Assembly (NCBI RefSeq): GCF_019097845.1
Contig: NZ_JAHRGM010000024.1
Location: forward strand, 310,001-374,000
Reading direction: 5' to 3'
Origin: Sphingobium sp. AS12
GTDB taxonomy: Bacteria; Pseudomonadota; Alphaproteobacteria; Sphingomonadales; Sphingomonadaceae
Length of the DNA: 64,000 nt
How positions within the stretch are numbered: position 1 is the first letter of the stretch; every line of letters starts with the position of its first letter. The translations under genes were made by a program, and so were the position numbers. Under the pieces are notes generated by a model that was given only the letters and a program-made list of their open reading frames with translations, did not search any database and was not told the origin of the DNA. Below are positions 35,097 through 43,714 of this stretch, one piece after another.

Positions 35097-35723
35097 TTGA
35101 GCATTATTCTTGGTGCACTGGCTACTACCGCATTGTTGCGAGCGTCGCCCGCTTCATACCCCGGCACTTGGGCTAGCGATCTGGACTACCCTCCCGAAGC
35201 CATCCGACTGACGAAAAGAGGGACTACCTCTTTTCTCGTCCTAGTTTCACCACAGGGCAAAGTGGCTAGTTGTTTTGTAACGCAGTCAAGTGATGTTCCA
35301 GAACTCGACAAAAGAACCTGCGTGCTGCTGTCTGTCCGAGCATCATTCAAGCCTGCCGCCGATGAAAATGGTCAACCAGTTTATGACACCTACAAAGGGA
35401 GTATTAACTGGCGTCATATGGATCGACCCAATCGTAGTCTAGCGCCTAAACCGGAACTGGACGACACCGATTTTGAGCTTCAAGTCGCGAAGCTCCCTAA
35501 TGGATTACAGCAGCAGCGTGTTGTGGTGATTGTGCGAATGGACACGTCCGGGCGCGTCGCATATTGCGAACATCAACCCCAAACCGCTGTTTCCCAACAA
35601 CTGGGTGCGGTCGCCTGCGCTCAGGCCAAGGCAGGTTATGTGTCGATAACGAAGGACGCTGCCGACCAGCCGATATCGGTCATCCGCTCTTTACATATAT
35701 TGTTCAAAGCTGCCGCTGGATAA
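35097..35723 (+). CDS. Protein with two TonB-C-like domains, lower-GC gene
   Basis: 208 residues from a TTG start after GAGGGGGATTTAAC. Residues ~28-100 (YPPEAIRLTKRGTTSFLVLV, VSPQGKVASCFVTQSS, VRASFKPAADENGQPV) have the TonB C-terminal fold pattern, and the second half (VVVIVRMDTSGRVAYCEHQP) repeats it. There is no long N-terminal membrane anchor or Pro-rich spacer, so it is not a normal TonB. GC content is clearly lower than in dapF next to it, suggesting transfer. Function unknown. Confidence 0.6.
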   Translation: MSIILGALATTALLRASPASYPGTWASDLDYPPEAIRLTKRGTTSFLVLVSPQGKVASCFVTQSSDVPELDKRTCVLLSVRASFKPAADENGQPVYDTYKGSINWRHMDRPNRSLAPKPELDDTDFELQVAKLPNGLQQQRVVVIVRMDTSGRVAYCEHQPQTAVSQQLGAVACAQAKAGYVSITKDAADQPISVIRSLHILFKAAAG

Positions 35724-35780
35724 GCAGTTTTTCCGACGCTCTGGCCTTTTCCCTTCCCCCGCATTACATGCGCCCCCATC

Positions 35781-36581
35781 ATGGGACGCTTTTCCAAAAT
35801 GCATGGCCTGGGCAATGATTTTGTCGTGATCGACGCGCGCGCGCGCGCGGTCGAGATGACGGAAGGCCGTGCCCGCGCCATTGCCGATCGTCACGCCGGG
35901 ATCGGCTGCGACCAGTTGATCCTGATCGGCAATGCGCCCGACGCCGACGTGTCGATGCAGATATTCAACGCCGATGGCAGCGAAGTGGAGGCGTGCGGCA
36001 ATGCCACACGCTGCGTGCCGTTGTTCGTGGGCCGCGACGTGCTGATCCGCACGCGGGCGGGGCTGCTGGACGCCAAGGCGGTCGATGGCGGCGCGAGTGT
36101 CGATATGGGCGCGCCGCGCTTCGATTGGGACGCGATTCCCTTGGCCTACGCCATGGACACGCTGACCATGAGCGCCAGTTGGGAGGATTTGCCCCCGCCC
36201 GCCGCCGTCAATGTCGGCAACCCGCATGTCATCTTCTTCGTCGAAGATCTGGATGCGGTGGACACCGCCCGGCTTGGCCCGATCATAGAGACGGACCCGC
36301 TTTTCCCCGCCCGCGTCAATGTCAACTTCGCGCAGGTCGTGGGCGACAATCATCTCCGCCTGATCGTGTGGGAACGCGGCGCTGGCCTCACCCGCGCCTG
36401 CGGCACCGGCGCCTGCGCCACCGCCGTCGCCGCCATCCGTCGCAAACTGGTCAGCGGCCCCGTGACCGTCAGCCTGCCCGGCGGCGATCTCGTCATCGAC
36501 TGGGCACCCGGCGGCACGATCCGCATGACCGGCCCCGCCACCCATGTGTTCGATGGCGAGGCCGACTGGTCGCGCTTCTAA
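35781..36581 (+). CDS. dapF: Diaminopimelate epimerase
   Basis: Converts LL- to meso-diaminopimelate for lysine and peptidoglycan. 266 residues; both catalytic cysteines are present, Cys72 (EACGNATRC) and Cys207 (TRACGTGACAT), and MHGLGNDFVVID marks the start. Stop and the next start share TAATG. Confidence 0.97.
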   Translation: MGRFSKMHGLGNDFVVIDARARAVEMTEGRARAIADRHAGIGCDQLILIGNAPDADVSMQIFNADGSEVEACGNATRCVPLFVGRDVLIRTRAGLLDAKAVDGGASVDMGAPRFDWDAIPLAYAMDTLTMSASWEDLPPPAAVNVGNPHVIFFVEDLDAVDTARLGPIIETDPLFPARVNVNFAQVVGDNHLRLIVWERGAGLTRACGTGACATAVAAIRRKLVSGPVTVSLPGGDLVIDWAPGGTIRMTGPATHVFDGEADWSRF

Positions 36582-37831
36582 TGAGCGGCCCGGACATCAT
36601 CACGCTGGGCTGCCGCCTCAACATTGCGGAGAGCGAGGCGATCCGTGAAATGGCGGGCGGGCAGGACGACCTGATCGTCGTCAACAGCTGCGCCGTCACC
36701 GCCGAAGCCGTGCGCCAGACCAGGCAGGCGATCCGCCGCGCCCGCCGCGACCGGCCCGACGCGCGCATCATGGTGACCGGCTGCGCCGCGCAGACCGAGC
36801 CGGAGACCTTCTCCGCCATGCCCGAAGTCGATACGGTCATCGGCAACCGGGAGAAAATGGAAGCGGCCTCCTTCGCGCCCAAGGCGGAGAAAGTCCGCGT
36901 CGCCGACATCATGACCGTGCGTGACACCGCGCCGCATATGGCCAGCGCCTTTGCCGATCATGCCCGCGCTTTCCTGGAGGTGCAAAATGGCTGCGACCAT
37001 CGCTGCACCTTCTGCATCATCCCCTATGGCCGGGGGAACAGCCGCTCCGTTCCCGCCGGGGCGGTGATCGACAAAGCGAAGGAACTGGTCGCGGCGGGTT
37101 ACAAGGAAATCGTGCTGACCGGCGTGGACGTCACCAGCTACGGCCCCGATCTGCCCGGCAGCCCGTCGCTCGGCCTGCTGGTGGAGCGCATCCTGAACGG
37201 CGTGCCGGACCTACCCCGCCTGCGCCTCTCCTCCATCGACAGCGTGGAGATTGACGATCGGTTGTTCGACCTGATCGCCTATGAACCCCGGATGATGCCG
37301 CATCTGCATTTGTCGTTACAGGCGGGCGATGACATGGTCCTCAAACGCATGAAGCGCCGCCACAGCCGCGCCGACGCCGTCCGCATCGTCGATCGACTGA
37401 TCGCCGCGCGCCCGGACATCAGCATCGGCGCGGACATCATCGCCGGTTTCCCGACCGAGGATGAGGCGATGTTCGCGCGCAGCCTGGCGCTGGTCGCCGA
37501 CTGCCGCATCGTCCACGGCCATATCTTCCCCTATTCTCCGCGCACCGGCACGCCCGCCGCACGGATGCCGCAAGTGGACCGCGCGACCATCAAGGCGCGT
37601 GCCGCCCGGCTGCGCGCCGCCTGCGAAACGCAGCGCGCCGACTGGCTGGAGAGCCTTGTCGGCACCCGCCAGTCAGTGCTGGTCGAGCGCAGCGGGCTGT
37701 CGGGCCATGCCGAAAATTTCGCCCCGGTGCGATTTGCTACCCCGCAGACGCCATCCTCTATCGTCCGCGCAACGATCAGCGGCCTTGAGAATGGCGCGCT
37801 GATCGCGCAAGAGGCCAGCCATGACAGATAG
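36581..37831 (+). CDS. mtaB: tRNA t6A37 methylthiotransferase (MtaB type)
   Basis: 416 residues. UPF0004 domain with Cys11, Cys37 and Cys68 for one 4Fe-4S cluster, radical SAM motif CDHRCTFC (Cys138, 142, 145) for the other, and a C-terminal TRAM-like end. Adds methylthio to t6A37 in tRNA; the MtaB rather than MiaB/RimO assignment rests on the ITLGCRLN start and length. Overlaps ftsY by 11 bases. Confidence 0.9.
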   Translation: MSGPDIITLGCRLNIAESEAIREMAGGQDDLIVVNSCAVTAEAVRQTRQAIRRARRDRPDARIMVTGCAAQTEPETFSAMPEVDTVIGNREKMEAASFAPKAEKVRVADIMTVRDTAPHMASAFADHARAFLEVQNGCDHRCTFCIIPYGRGNSRSVPAGAVIDKAKELVAAGYKEIVLTGVDVTSYGPDLPGSPSLGLLVERILNGVPDLPRLRLSSIDSVEIDDRLFDLIAYEPRMMPHLHLSLQAGDDMVLKRMKRRHSRADAVRIVDRLIAARPDISIGADIIAGFPTEDEAMFARSLALVADCRIVHGHIFPYSPRTGTPAARMPQVDRATIKARAARLRAACETQRADWLESLVGTRQSVLVERSGLSGHAENFAPVRFATPQTPSSIVRATISGLENGALIAQEASHDR

Positions 37832-38759
37832 TGGCACTTCCTGGCGCGATCGCCTGTTCGGCGGGCTTCGGCGCACATCCGACAAGCTTGGCGAAAATTT
37901 GACCGGCCTGTTCGGCAAGGCCGCGCTCGACAACCAGACGCTGGACGAAATTGAGGAAGCGCTGATCGTGTCCGATCTTGGCCCGGCCATGGCAGGGCGG
38001 GTGCGCGAACGGCTGGCCGAAGGGCGGTTCAACAAGGAACTGACCGAGGAATATCTGCGCGAAATCATCGCGGAGGAAATCGAGAAGGTGCTGGCCCCGG
38101 TCGCCCGCCCGCTGGAGATCGAGGCTTTCCCGCGCCCGCAGGTCATCCTCGTCATCGGCGTCAACGGGTCCGGCAAGACTACCACCATCGCCAAGCTGGC
38201 GCATAATTTCCTGGAGCAGGATTATGGCGTGATGCTGGCGGCGGGCGACACGTTCCGCGCGGCAGCCATCGGCCAGCTCAAGGTCTGGGCCGACCGCCTT
38301 GGCATCCCCATCGTCGCGGGCAAGGAAGGCGGCGACGCAGCGGGTATCGTGTTCGACGCGGTCAAGCAGGCCACCGCCACCGGCATCGACGTGCTGATCG
38401 TCGACACCGCAGGCCGCCTCCAGAACAAGAGCGAGCTGATGGACGAGCTGGCCAAGATCCGCCGCATTCTTGGCCGATTGAACCCGGCGTCGCCCCACGA
38501 CGTTGTGCTGGTGCTGGATGCCACCACGGGACAGAATGCGTTGAGCCAGATCGAGGTTTTCAAGGAAGTCGCCCATGTCACGGGCCTCGTCATGACCAAG
38601 CTGGACGGCACCGCGCGCGGCGGCGTGCTGGTCGCGGCGGCGGAGAAATATCGCCTGCCGATCCATGCCATTGGCGTAGGCGAAAAGATCGAGGATCTGC
38701 GCCCCTTCGATCCGGGCGACATGGCGCGGGCCATCGCCGGGACCGCCTATGCGCGGTGA
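37821..38759 (+). CDS. ftsY: Signal recognition particle receptor FtsY
   Basis: 312 residues: short N-domain (WRDRLFGGLRRTSDKLGENL) and NG GTPase with VIGVNGSGKTTTIAKLA, DTAGRLQNKSELMDEL and TKLDGTARGG. No acidic A domain, as in many alphaproteobacteria. Docks ribosome-bound Ffh at the membrane. Confidence 0.97.
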   Translation: MTDSGTSWRDRLFGGLRRTSDKLGENLTGLFGKAALDNQTLDEIEEALIVSDLGPAMAGRVRERLAEGRFNKELTEEYLREIIAEEIEKVLAPVARPLEIEAFPRPQVILVIGVNGSGKTTTIAKLAHNFLEQDYGVMLAAGDTFRAAAIGQLKVWADRLGIPIVAGKEGGDAAGIVFDAVKQATATGIDVLIVDTAGRLQNKSELMDELAKIRRILGRLNPASPHDVVLVLDATTGQNALSQIEVFKEVAHVTGLVMTKLDGTARGGVLVAAAEKYRLPIHAIGVGEKIEDLRPFDPGDMARAIAGTAYAR

Positions 38760-38764
38760 AATCG

Positions 38765-38848
38765 CCGTCATGCCGGACTTGATCCGGCATCCAGAGTCCC
38801 CCACGCAGCGCTTCGACGCCCTGGATCCTGACTTTCGTCAGGATGACG
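38765..38848. repeat. Intergenic palindrome, CGTCATCCCGGACTTGATCCGGG family, copy 2
   Basis: CCGTCATGCCGGACTTGATC at the left and GGATCCTGACTTTCGTCAGG then ATGACG at the right; inner hairpins TGCCGGACTTGATCCGGCA and CCTGACTTTCGTCAGG. Same plan as 17561-17657. It separates ftsY from yciB. Confidence 0.8.
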
Positions 38849-38863
38849 ATAGGAAAAACAGCC

Positions 38864-39490
38864 ATGGCTGACACCAAACACGCCGTAAGCCCCGCCCACT
38901 CAGGAACGCTCAGCCTGGCGCTCGATTTCGGACCTCTGCTGGTATTCTTCCTGGGCTATAAATTCCTAGGGATGATCGTCGGCACCGGCGCCTTCATGGC
39001 GGCCATCGTCGTCGCGGTGATCGTGTCGAAATGGAAGCTGGGCAAAGTGTCGCCCATGCTCTGGCTGTCCGCCGCGCTGGTGCTGTTTTTCGGTGGCCTC
39101 ACCATCTATTTCCACGACCAGAGCTTCATCCAGATCAAGCCCACCATCATCTACAGCTTCTTCGCGCTGATGCTGTTTGGCGGGCTGCTGCGCGGCAAGC
39201 CGCTGCTGAAATATCTGCTTCAGGCCGCCTATGATGGCCTGTCCGAAACCGGCTGGCGCAAGCTGTCGCGCAACTGGGCGATCTTCTTCGTCGCCATGGC
39301 GATCGCCAATGAAGTGATGCGCCGCACGATGAGCTTCGACAGCTGGCTGGCGGTCAAGGTGTGGGGCGTGACCATCGTGTCGGTGGTCTTTGCCGCCGCG
39401 AATATCCCGATGCTGATGCGCCACGGCCTGAACCTGGGCGACAAGCTCGACAGCGACGAGATTGGCGGCACATCGCCGCCGCAGGGATAA
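38864..39490 (+). CDS. yciB: YciB/IspZ-type inner-membrane septation protein
   Basis: 208 residues, six predicted helices. DFGPLLVFFLGYKFLGMIVG, GGLTIYFHDQSFIQIKPTI and LSRNWAIFFVAMAIANEVM are the PF04279 signatures. Members support cell-envelope integrity and division. Start MADTKHAVSP follows AGGAAAAACAGCC. Confidence 0.93.
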   Translation: MADTKHAVSPAHSGTLSLALDFGPLLVFFLGYKFLGMIVGTGAFMAAIVVAVIVSKWKLGKVSPMLWLSAALVLFFGGLTIYFHDQSFIQIKPTIIYSFFALMLFGGLLRGKPLLKYLLQAAYDGLSETGWRKLSRNWAIFFVAMAIANEVMRRTMSFDSWLAVKVWGVTIVSVVFAAANIPMLMRHGLNLGDKLDSDEIGGTSPPQG

Positions 39491-39495
39491 CGGAC

Positions 39496-39520
39496 CTGCC
39501 GGGGCCGCAACCCCGGCAGC
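39496..39520. terminator. Hairpin between convergent genes
   Basis: CTGCCGGGG-CCGCA-ACCCCGGCAG type stem of 9-10 bp just after the yciB stop; T-tracts are poor on both strands, so terminator strength is uncertain. Confidence 0.5.
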
Positions 39521-39530
39521 CATCATTCCA

Positions 39531-40094
39531 TCAACCACCGTTGAAGTTGATCATGCAATAGAGCATCGCCAGCGACAGCAAGGTGTTGGTGCGCGAAAAG
39601 ATCATCGCGGTGGTCGCTGCCTTCGCCTTCACCGCATCTTCGGCAGGGACCAGCCCCAGCGCCTTTTTCTGGTTCGGCCAGATCACGAACCACACATTGA
39701 ACGCCATGATCAGCGCCAGCCACATGCCGATGCCGATCAGCACGAAACCCGGCTTGAACGTCAGCGCCTCGACCAGATAGAAGCTGCGCCAGGCGATGAC
39801 CACACCGGTCAGAACGGTCAGCGCGGCGGACCAGCGGAAGAAGAACAAAGCCGACGGCGCAATAAACTTGGAAACGCCCGGTTTCAGTTCGGCGGGCACT
39901 TTGGGCATGGTCGGGATCTGCACGAAGTTGAAATAATAGAGCAGGCCGATCCAGGTGATGCCGAAAAACAGATGGAGCCAGCGCAAGATCGCCTGCTCTG
40001 GTATCGTGTTCGCGGGGACCGCGAGAATGACCAGCAGCGCAAGGACGAGCCCCGCCGCCAGAACGAGATGCAGATTGCCGAAAAACTTCGCCAT
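39531..40094 (-). CDS. PF06181/PuuD-like membrane protein
   Basis: 187 residues, five predicted helices; ILRWLHLFFGITWIGLLYYF, FFFRWSAALTVLTGVVIAW and FNVWFVIWPNQKKALG match the membrane domain of PuuD (urate hydroxylase N-terminal family). The C-terminal cytochrome c domain of PuuD is absent, so a urate role is doubtful. Divergent from sodB. Confidence 0.7.
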   Translation of the reverse strand: MAKFFGNLHLVLAAGLVLALLVILAVPANTIPEQAILRWLHLFFGITWIGLLYYFNFVQIPTMPKVPAELKPGVSKFIAPSALFFFRWSAALTVLTGVVIAWRSFYLVEALTFKPGFVLIGIGMWLALIMAFNVWFVIWPNQKKALGLVPAEDAVKAKAATTAMIFSRTNTLLSLAMLYCMINFNGG

Positions 40095-40177
40095 GACCCT
40101 ACCCCCATTTTCCGGCCGCCGCATGTGTCGGGCGGCCTGACCGGAAAGTCTATGTCATCGTTACGGATATGTCACAT

Positions 40178-40209
40178 GGATATTTCCTCAGTTTAGAGTG
40201 AAAATATCC
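40178..40209. promoter_or_regulatory. Inverted repeat in the region before sodB
   Basis: GGATATTT (40178-40185) and AAATATCC (40202-40209) are exact inverted 8-mers with a 16-base spacer in the 212-base divergent gap before sodB. Could be a regulator site for either gene; no regulator is identified. Confidence 0.35.
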
Positions 40210-40306
40210 TGTTTTCCGCAGCGCAATAAGCCTGCTACGGGCACGGAGCCTTAAGGCCGCAGCTTCGTTATGTGGCCAATCCCATCCATGAACCGAGGAG
40301 TATTTC

Positions 40307-40921
40307 ATGGCCTTCACCCTGCCCGCCCTGCCCTATGCCAAGGATGCCTTTGGCGACGTTTTGTCGGCTGAAACCTTCGACTATCACCATGGCAAACATC
40401 ACAATGCCTATGTCGTGAAGGCCAATGAACTGGTCGCCGCCGACGCCGCCCTCCAGGGCAAGTCGCTGGTTGACCTCATCAAATCGTCCAAGGGCGGTCT
40501 GTTCAACCAGGTCGGCCAGATCTGGAACCACAGCTTCTACTGGCTGTGCCTGTCGCCGGAAAAGAAGGCTCCATCGGGCAAGCTGCTCGACCTGATCAAC
40601 GAAGCCTTCGGGTCGGTCGATGCCTTGGTTGAAAAGCTTAAAGCCGAAGCCGTCGGCCATTTCGCCAGCGGCTGGGCCGCACTGGTGCTCAAGGACGGCA
40701 AGCTGGAAGTCACCTCCTATCATGACGCCGACACGCCGGTCGCGCATGAAGGCCATGCGCCTCTGCTGATCCTCGATGTGTGGGAACATGCCTATTATAT
40801 CGATTATCGCAACCTGCGCCCGGCCTATGCCGAAAAGCTGCTGAAGGAAGCGATCGACTGGGATTTCGTTGCGCTGAACCTCGACGGCGAAGGCGTCAGC
40901 CGCGCCGACCAGCCGGGCTGA
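40307..40921 (+). CDS. sodB: Superoxide dismutase, Fe type
   Basis: 204 residues. Metal ligands His27, His75, Asp157 and His161 are in place (FDYHHGKHH, WNHSFYW, DVWEHAYYIDY). Gln71 in FNQVGQIWNH is the second-shell Gln typical of iron enzymes. Good ribosome binding site GAGGAG six bases before ATG. A strong terminator follows. Confidence 0.97.
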   Translation: MAFTLPALPYAKDAFGDVLSAETFDYHHGKHHNAYVVKANELVAADAALQGKSLVDLIKSSKGGLFNQVGQIWNHSFYWLCLSPEKKAPSGKLLDLINEAFGSVDALVEKLKAEAVGHFASGWAALVLKDGKLEVTSYHDADTPVAHEGHAPLLILDVWEHAYYIDYRNLRPAYAEKLLKEAIDWDFVALNLDGEGVSRADQPG

Positions 40922-40925
40922 TCCG

Positions 40926-40972
40926 ACACCTATGGCCCTGCATCGTCATGGTGCCGGGCCATAGGTGTATTT
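40926..40972 (+). terminator. Terminator of sodB
   Basis: ACACCTATGGCCC and GGGCCATAGGTGT are exact 13-base inverted repeats, followed by ATTT. Confidence 0.85.
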
Positions 40973-41020
40973 ACGACCGTAATTATACCTACCGCAACGC
41001 TTTATTAAGTCGCTGCACCC

Positions 41021-41491
41021 ATGTTCGGCTTTCCGTGGGGACGGAAGGGCGAAGCGATGGACATGGCCGAATTGCGCCGGCAGCATGACGAGATCAGCCA
41101 CACGGCGCACAGACTGGCGCAAGCGACGGCTGACCGCGCCAACCCGCGCAGCGTGGGCGCCATACGCTGGCAGCTTGCGCGCCAGTTGATGGCCCATCTC
41201 GCGCTGGAGGACCGCATCCTCTATCCCGCGATGCAACGCGCCACTGATGAGCGCACCCGCACCACCGCCGCCACGCTCCACACCGAAACCGGCGCGCTTG
41301 CCGAAAGCTTTGCCCACTACATGATCGCGTGGAGCGACGATCGCGTCGCGCGCGAATGGGCCGATTTCTGCGTCGAGACACAGGCCATCATCCGGGCGCT
41401 GAGCGAACGGGTCGATCGCGAAAACCGCACCCTCTATCCTCTCGCCGACAAGGTTGACGATAGCGCGCCACGGATCGCCCGCGCTGGCTGA
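41021..41491 (+). CDS. Hemerythrin-domain protein
   Basis: 156 residues (or ~144 from MDMAELRR). Four-helix bundle with candidate di-iron ligands in RRQHDEIS, HLALEDRILYPAM, HTETGALAESFAHYM and ENRTLYPLAD: the H, HxxxE/D and H...E set of bacterial hemerythrins, though the exact ligand count is incomplete compared with oxygen-binding members. May sense or store O2, NO or iron. Sits between sodB and a chemoreceptor. Confidence 0.75.
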   Translation: MFGFPWGRKGEAMDMAELRRQHDEISHTAHRLAQATADRANPRSVGAIRWQLARQLMAHLALEDRILYPAMQRATDERTRTTAATLHTETGALAESFAHYMIAWSDDRVAREWADFCVETQAIIRALSERVDRENRTLYPLADKVDDSAPRIARAG

Positions 41492-41496
41492 GCCGA

Positions 41497-43029
41497 TCAG
41501 GCAGCTTCCAGCTGCGCCACGAACATGTCGGTCGCCCGCTGCAACTCCTGCGCCGTGCGCGACAGGCCGGTCGCTGCGCTCGACACCCGACCAGACAGGC
41601 TTTCGGTGTCACGGGCGACGTCAGCCACCCCCTCCATCTGCCGCGTCATGATCGTGGCGTCGCGCGCCGTATCGCGGGCAGCCTGCTCGATCGCGCTCGT
41701 CGCGTCGCGCTGATCGGCGACGGCGCGCTGGATCGCATCGGCGGCCTCTGCCAGCTGTTCGACCGCGCCCGCCACATTCGAAAGGGCGCCCTGCGCTATC
41801 CCTGCGCCCTCGCGGGCGGACCAGGCCAGCGATTCGATTTCGCCGGTTGCGCTGGCCGTCTGGCTGGCCAATTGCTTGACCTCGCCTGCCACGACGGCAA
41901 AGCCGCGGCCGACCTCGCCCGCACGGGCCGCCTCGATCGTGGCATTAAGCGCCAGCAGGTTGGTCCGTGCGGCAATGCCAGTGATGGAGCCTGCAAAGCT
42001 GGTGATCGACGCCGTCCGTTCCTCCAGATCACGCACAGCCTCATGCCCGGCGGTCGACACGCGCTGCGCCTCTCCGCCCAGCACCGCCTGCTGCTGCGCG
42101 GCGGACGCAATGGCGGTAATCGACGCAGACAATGTCTCGATCCGTCGCGCGAGCAGTGCGGCACTGGCGGACGACTGTTCGGCGGCCGCTGCCGTTTCAT
42201 GCGTGCCGGTGCTGGCGTCTCGCGCCAGACCGTTCAGCAATCGCGCCGATTCTTCCAGATCATGGGTCGCGGCACCGACCGCCTCGACAATGCCGAACAC
42301 GGACCTGCGGAAATCCTGCACCAATGCCAGAGTCGCCGCGCGCCGATCGGTCGCCATGCGCGCCTTGTCCTGTTCCTGTGCGTGGCGCAGCGCCGCTTCG
42401 CGCAAATCCGCGTCCCGGCTGGCGGCCATCGCTGCCTCCGCCGAATTGCGCCCGCTTTCCGCCGCGTCCGCCAGCTGCGCAGATTGCGCGATCTGGCCAT
42501 CCAGTGCCAGCAGCAAGGCGCGCAACCGGATGGTGAGATAGCACAGCACGGCAGTCAGCAGCAGCACCGCAACCGCATGGATCGCGACCCGCTCCAGATC
42601 GCCGCTGCCCGGAAAAACCCAGGCTGGCAGCAGGCTGTTGAGCAGGAGATGGTGCGCCGCCGTCAGCACCGCCCCCAGCACGATCGGGCGCCAGTCATAG
42701 AGCAGCACCAGCCCGGCCAGCGCCACGAAGAAGAACATATGTCCGTCCATCTGCCAGACATGGCCCGACAGCAGATAGAGGCCGATGGCCGGCTGCACCG
42801 CCGCCAGCGTCCCCATCGCCAGCCGCGTCTCGACATCGCGCCGATTACGCAGGACCATGATCGTCGGCAGGGCATTGACCAGCACAGACAGCGCCATCGC
42901 CTGCCCGCCGCGCTCTACCCCCAACAGCAGGGACATCGAACCCAGCGCGATCGTCCACAGCCAGCTGGCAAAAAGCAGGACACGCAACCCCTGTAGGCGC
43001 AAGCGCCCAAGGCTCGATTCGGCCTGCAT
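41497..43029 (-). CDS. Methyl-accepting chemotaxis protein with multi-pass membrane sensor
   Basis: 510 residues. Residues ~20-185 hold about six membrane helices in place of a periplasmic ligand domain; there is no clear HAMP. The cytoplasmic part is an MCP signalling rod with the tip sequence [20 protein letters not shown] and methylation-type Ala/Glu/Gln heptads. The start at 43029 shares TGATG with the preceding gene. It feeds the CheA-W-Y-B-R system located 2.6 kb away; signal unknown. Confidence 0.9.
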   Translation of the reverse strand: MQAESSLGRLRLQGLRVLLFASWLWTIALGSMSLLLGVERGGQAMALSVLVNALPTIMVLRNRRDVETRLAMGTLAAVQPAIGLYLLSGHVWQMDGHMFFFVALAGLVLLYDWRPIVLGAVLTAAHHLLLNSLLPAWVFPGSGDLERVAIHAVAVLLLTAVLCYLTIRLRALLLALDGQIAQSAQLADAAESGRNSAEAAMAASRDADLREAALRHAQEQDKARMATDRRAATLALVQDFRRSVFGIVEAVGAATHDLEESARLLNGLARDASTGTHETAAAAEQSSASAALLARRIETLSASITAIASAAQQQAVLGGEAQRVSTAGHEAVRDLEERTASITSFAGSITGIAARTNLLALNATIEAARAGEVGRGFAVVAGEVKQLASQTASATGEIESLAWSAREGAGIAQGALSNVAGAVEQLAEAADAIQRAVADQRDATSAIEQAARDTARDATIMTRQMEGVADVARDTESLSGRVSSAATGLSRTAQELQRATDMFVAQLEAA

Positions 43030-43340
43030 CACGCGGCGCCTCCGCAACCGGTGCGGTTCGTCGCGACCGCGATCACGCCATGACCCAGCATCGGCAGCGC
43101 CAGCCGATCACGCCGTCCCTCAATCAGCAGCGATCCTGCCCATGGTCCCGCCGCAACCAGTCGCGCGCCATGGGCGATGGCGGCAGGCGCCAGCACCGTG
43201 CGGGCCTGCGCGGTCAACGGCACCAGCAGCATCCGCCCGCTGACGGGCGGCGACAGGGTCAGCACAATCAGGCCAAGCAGGATCAGGCTGCATTGACCTA
43301 CTATCGGCATAACGCGTTGCACAGAAAGGAAATATCTCAT
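43029..43340 (-). CDS. Small membrane-anchored protein coupled to the chemoreceptor
   Basis: 103 residues: one hydrophobic segment ([20 protein letters not shown]) then a ~65-residue, probably periplasmic part ([40 protein letters not shown]). No family recognised. The TGATG overlap with the MCP gene implies translational coupling and a possible accessory role. Confidence 0.65.
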   Translation of the reverse strand: MRYFLSVQRVMPIVGQCSLILLGLIVLTLSPPVSGRMLLVPLTAQARTVLAPAAIAHGARLVAAGPWAGSLLIEGRRDRLALPMLGHGVIAVATNRTGCGGAA

Positions 43341-43375
43341 TCCAACCGATTAGGCTGGAATTGGTAAGGATTGCT

Positions 43376-43714
43376 TTAACGATGATCGGTCGGCGCAAGC
43401 CCCAGCGTCCGAGCCAACTCGTCCAGATCAGCGCCCGGTTGCACCAGCAGCCATTCCCGACTGGCCGCGCCGTTCACCACCGTCACCGCGCCCTTGGGAC
43501 AGACGCCCAGGCAACTGACCTCGACAATACCCGCCGCCGCCTTGCGCCCCTTTTTCAGCGACAAATGCCGCTTCAGCGCCTTGGCCAGCCGCGTGTCGCC
43601 ATCGGGACCAAAGCCGCCGTCCAGCTTCTTTTCGCATTTGCGGCAGACCAGCACGGTATTTTGCCAGTTGGATCGAACCAGCGACTTCAATCCACTGCCC
43701 CACGCGGCTTCCAC
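43376..43714 (-). CDS. Thioredoxin-like [2Fe-2S] ferredoxin-fold protein
   Basis: 112 residues with Cys24 and Cys27 (VCRKCEKKLDG) and Cys68 and Cys72 (VSCLGVCPKGAVTVV), the CxxC...CxxxC set of the thioredoxin-like [2Fe-2S] family. Overlaps the J-domain gene by 28 bases, so both are one transcript. Partner unknown. Confidence 0.82.
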   Translation of the reverse strand: MEAAWGSGLKSLVRSNWQNTVLVCRKCEKKLDGGFGPDGDTRLAKALKRHLSLKKGRKAAAGIVEVSCLGVCPKGAVTVVNGAASREWLLVQPGADLDELARTLGLAPTDHR

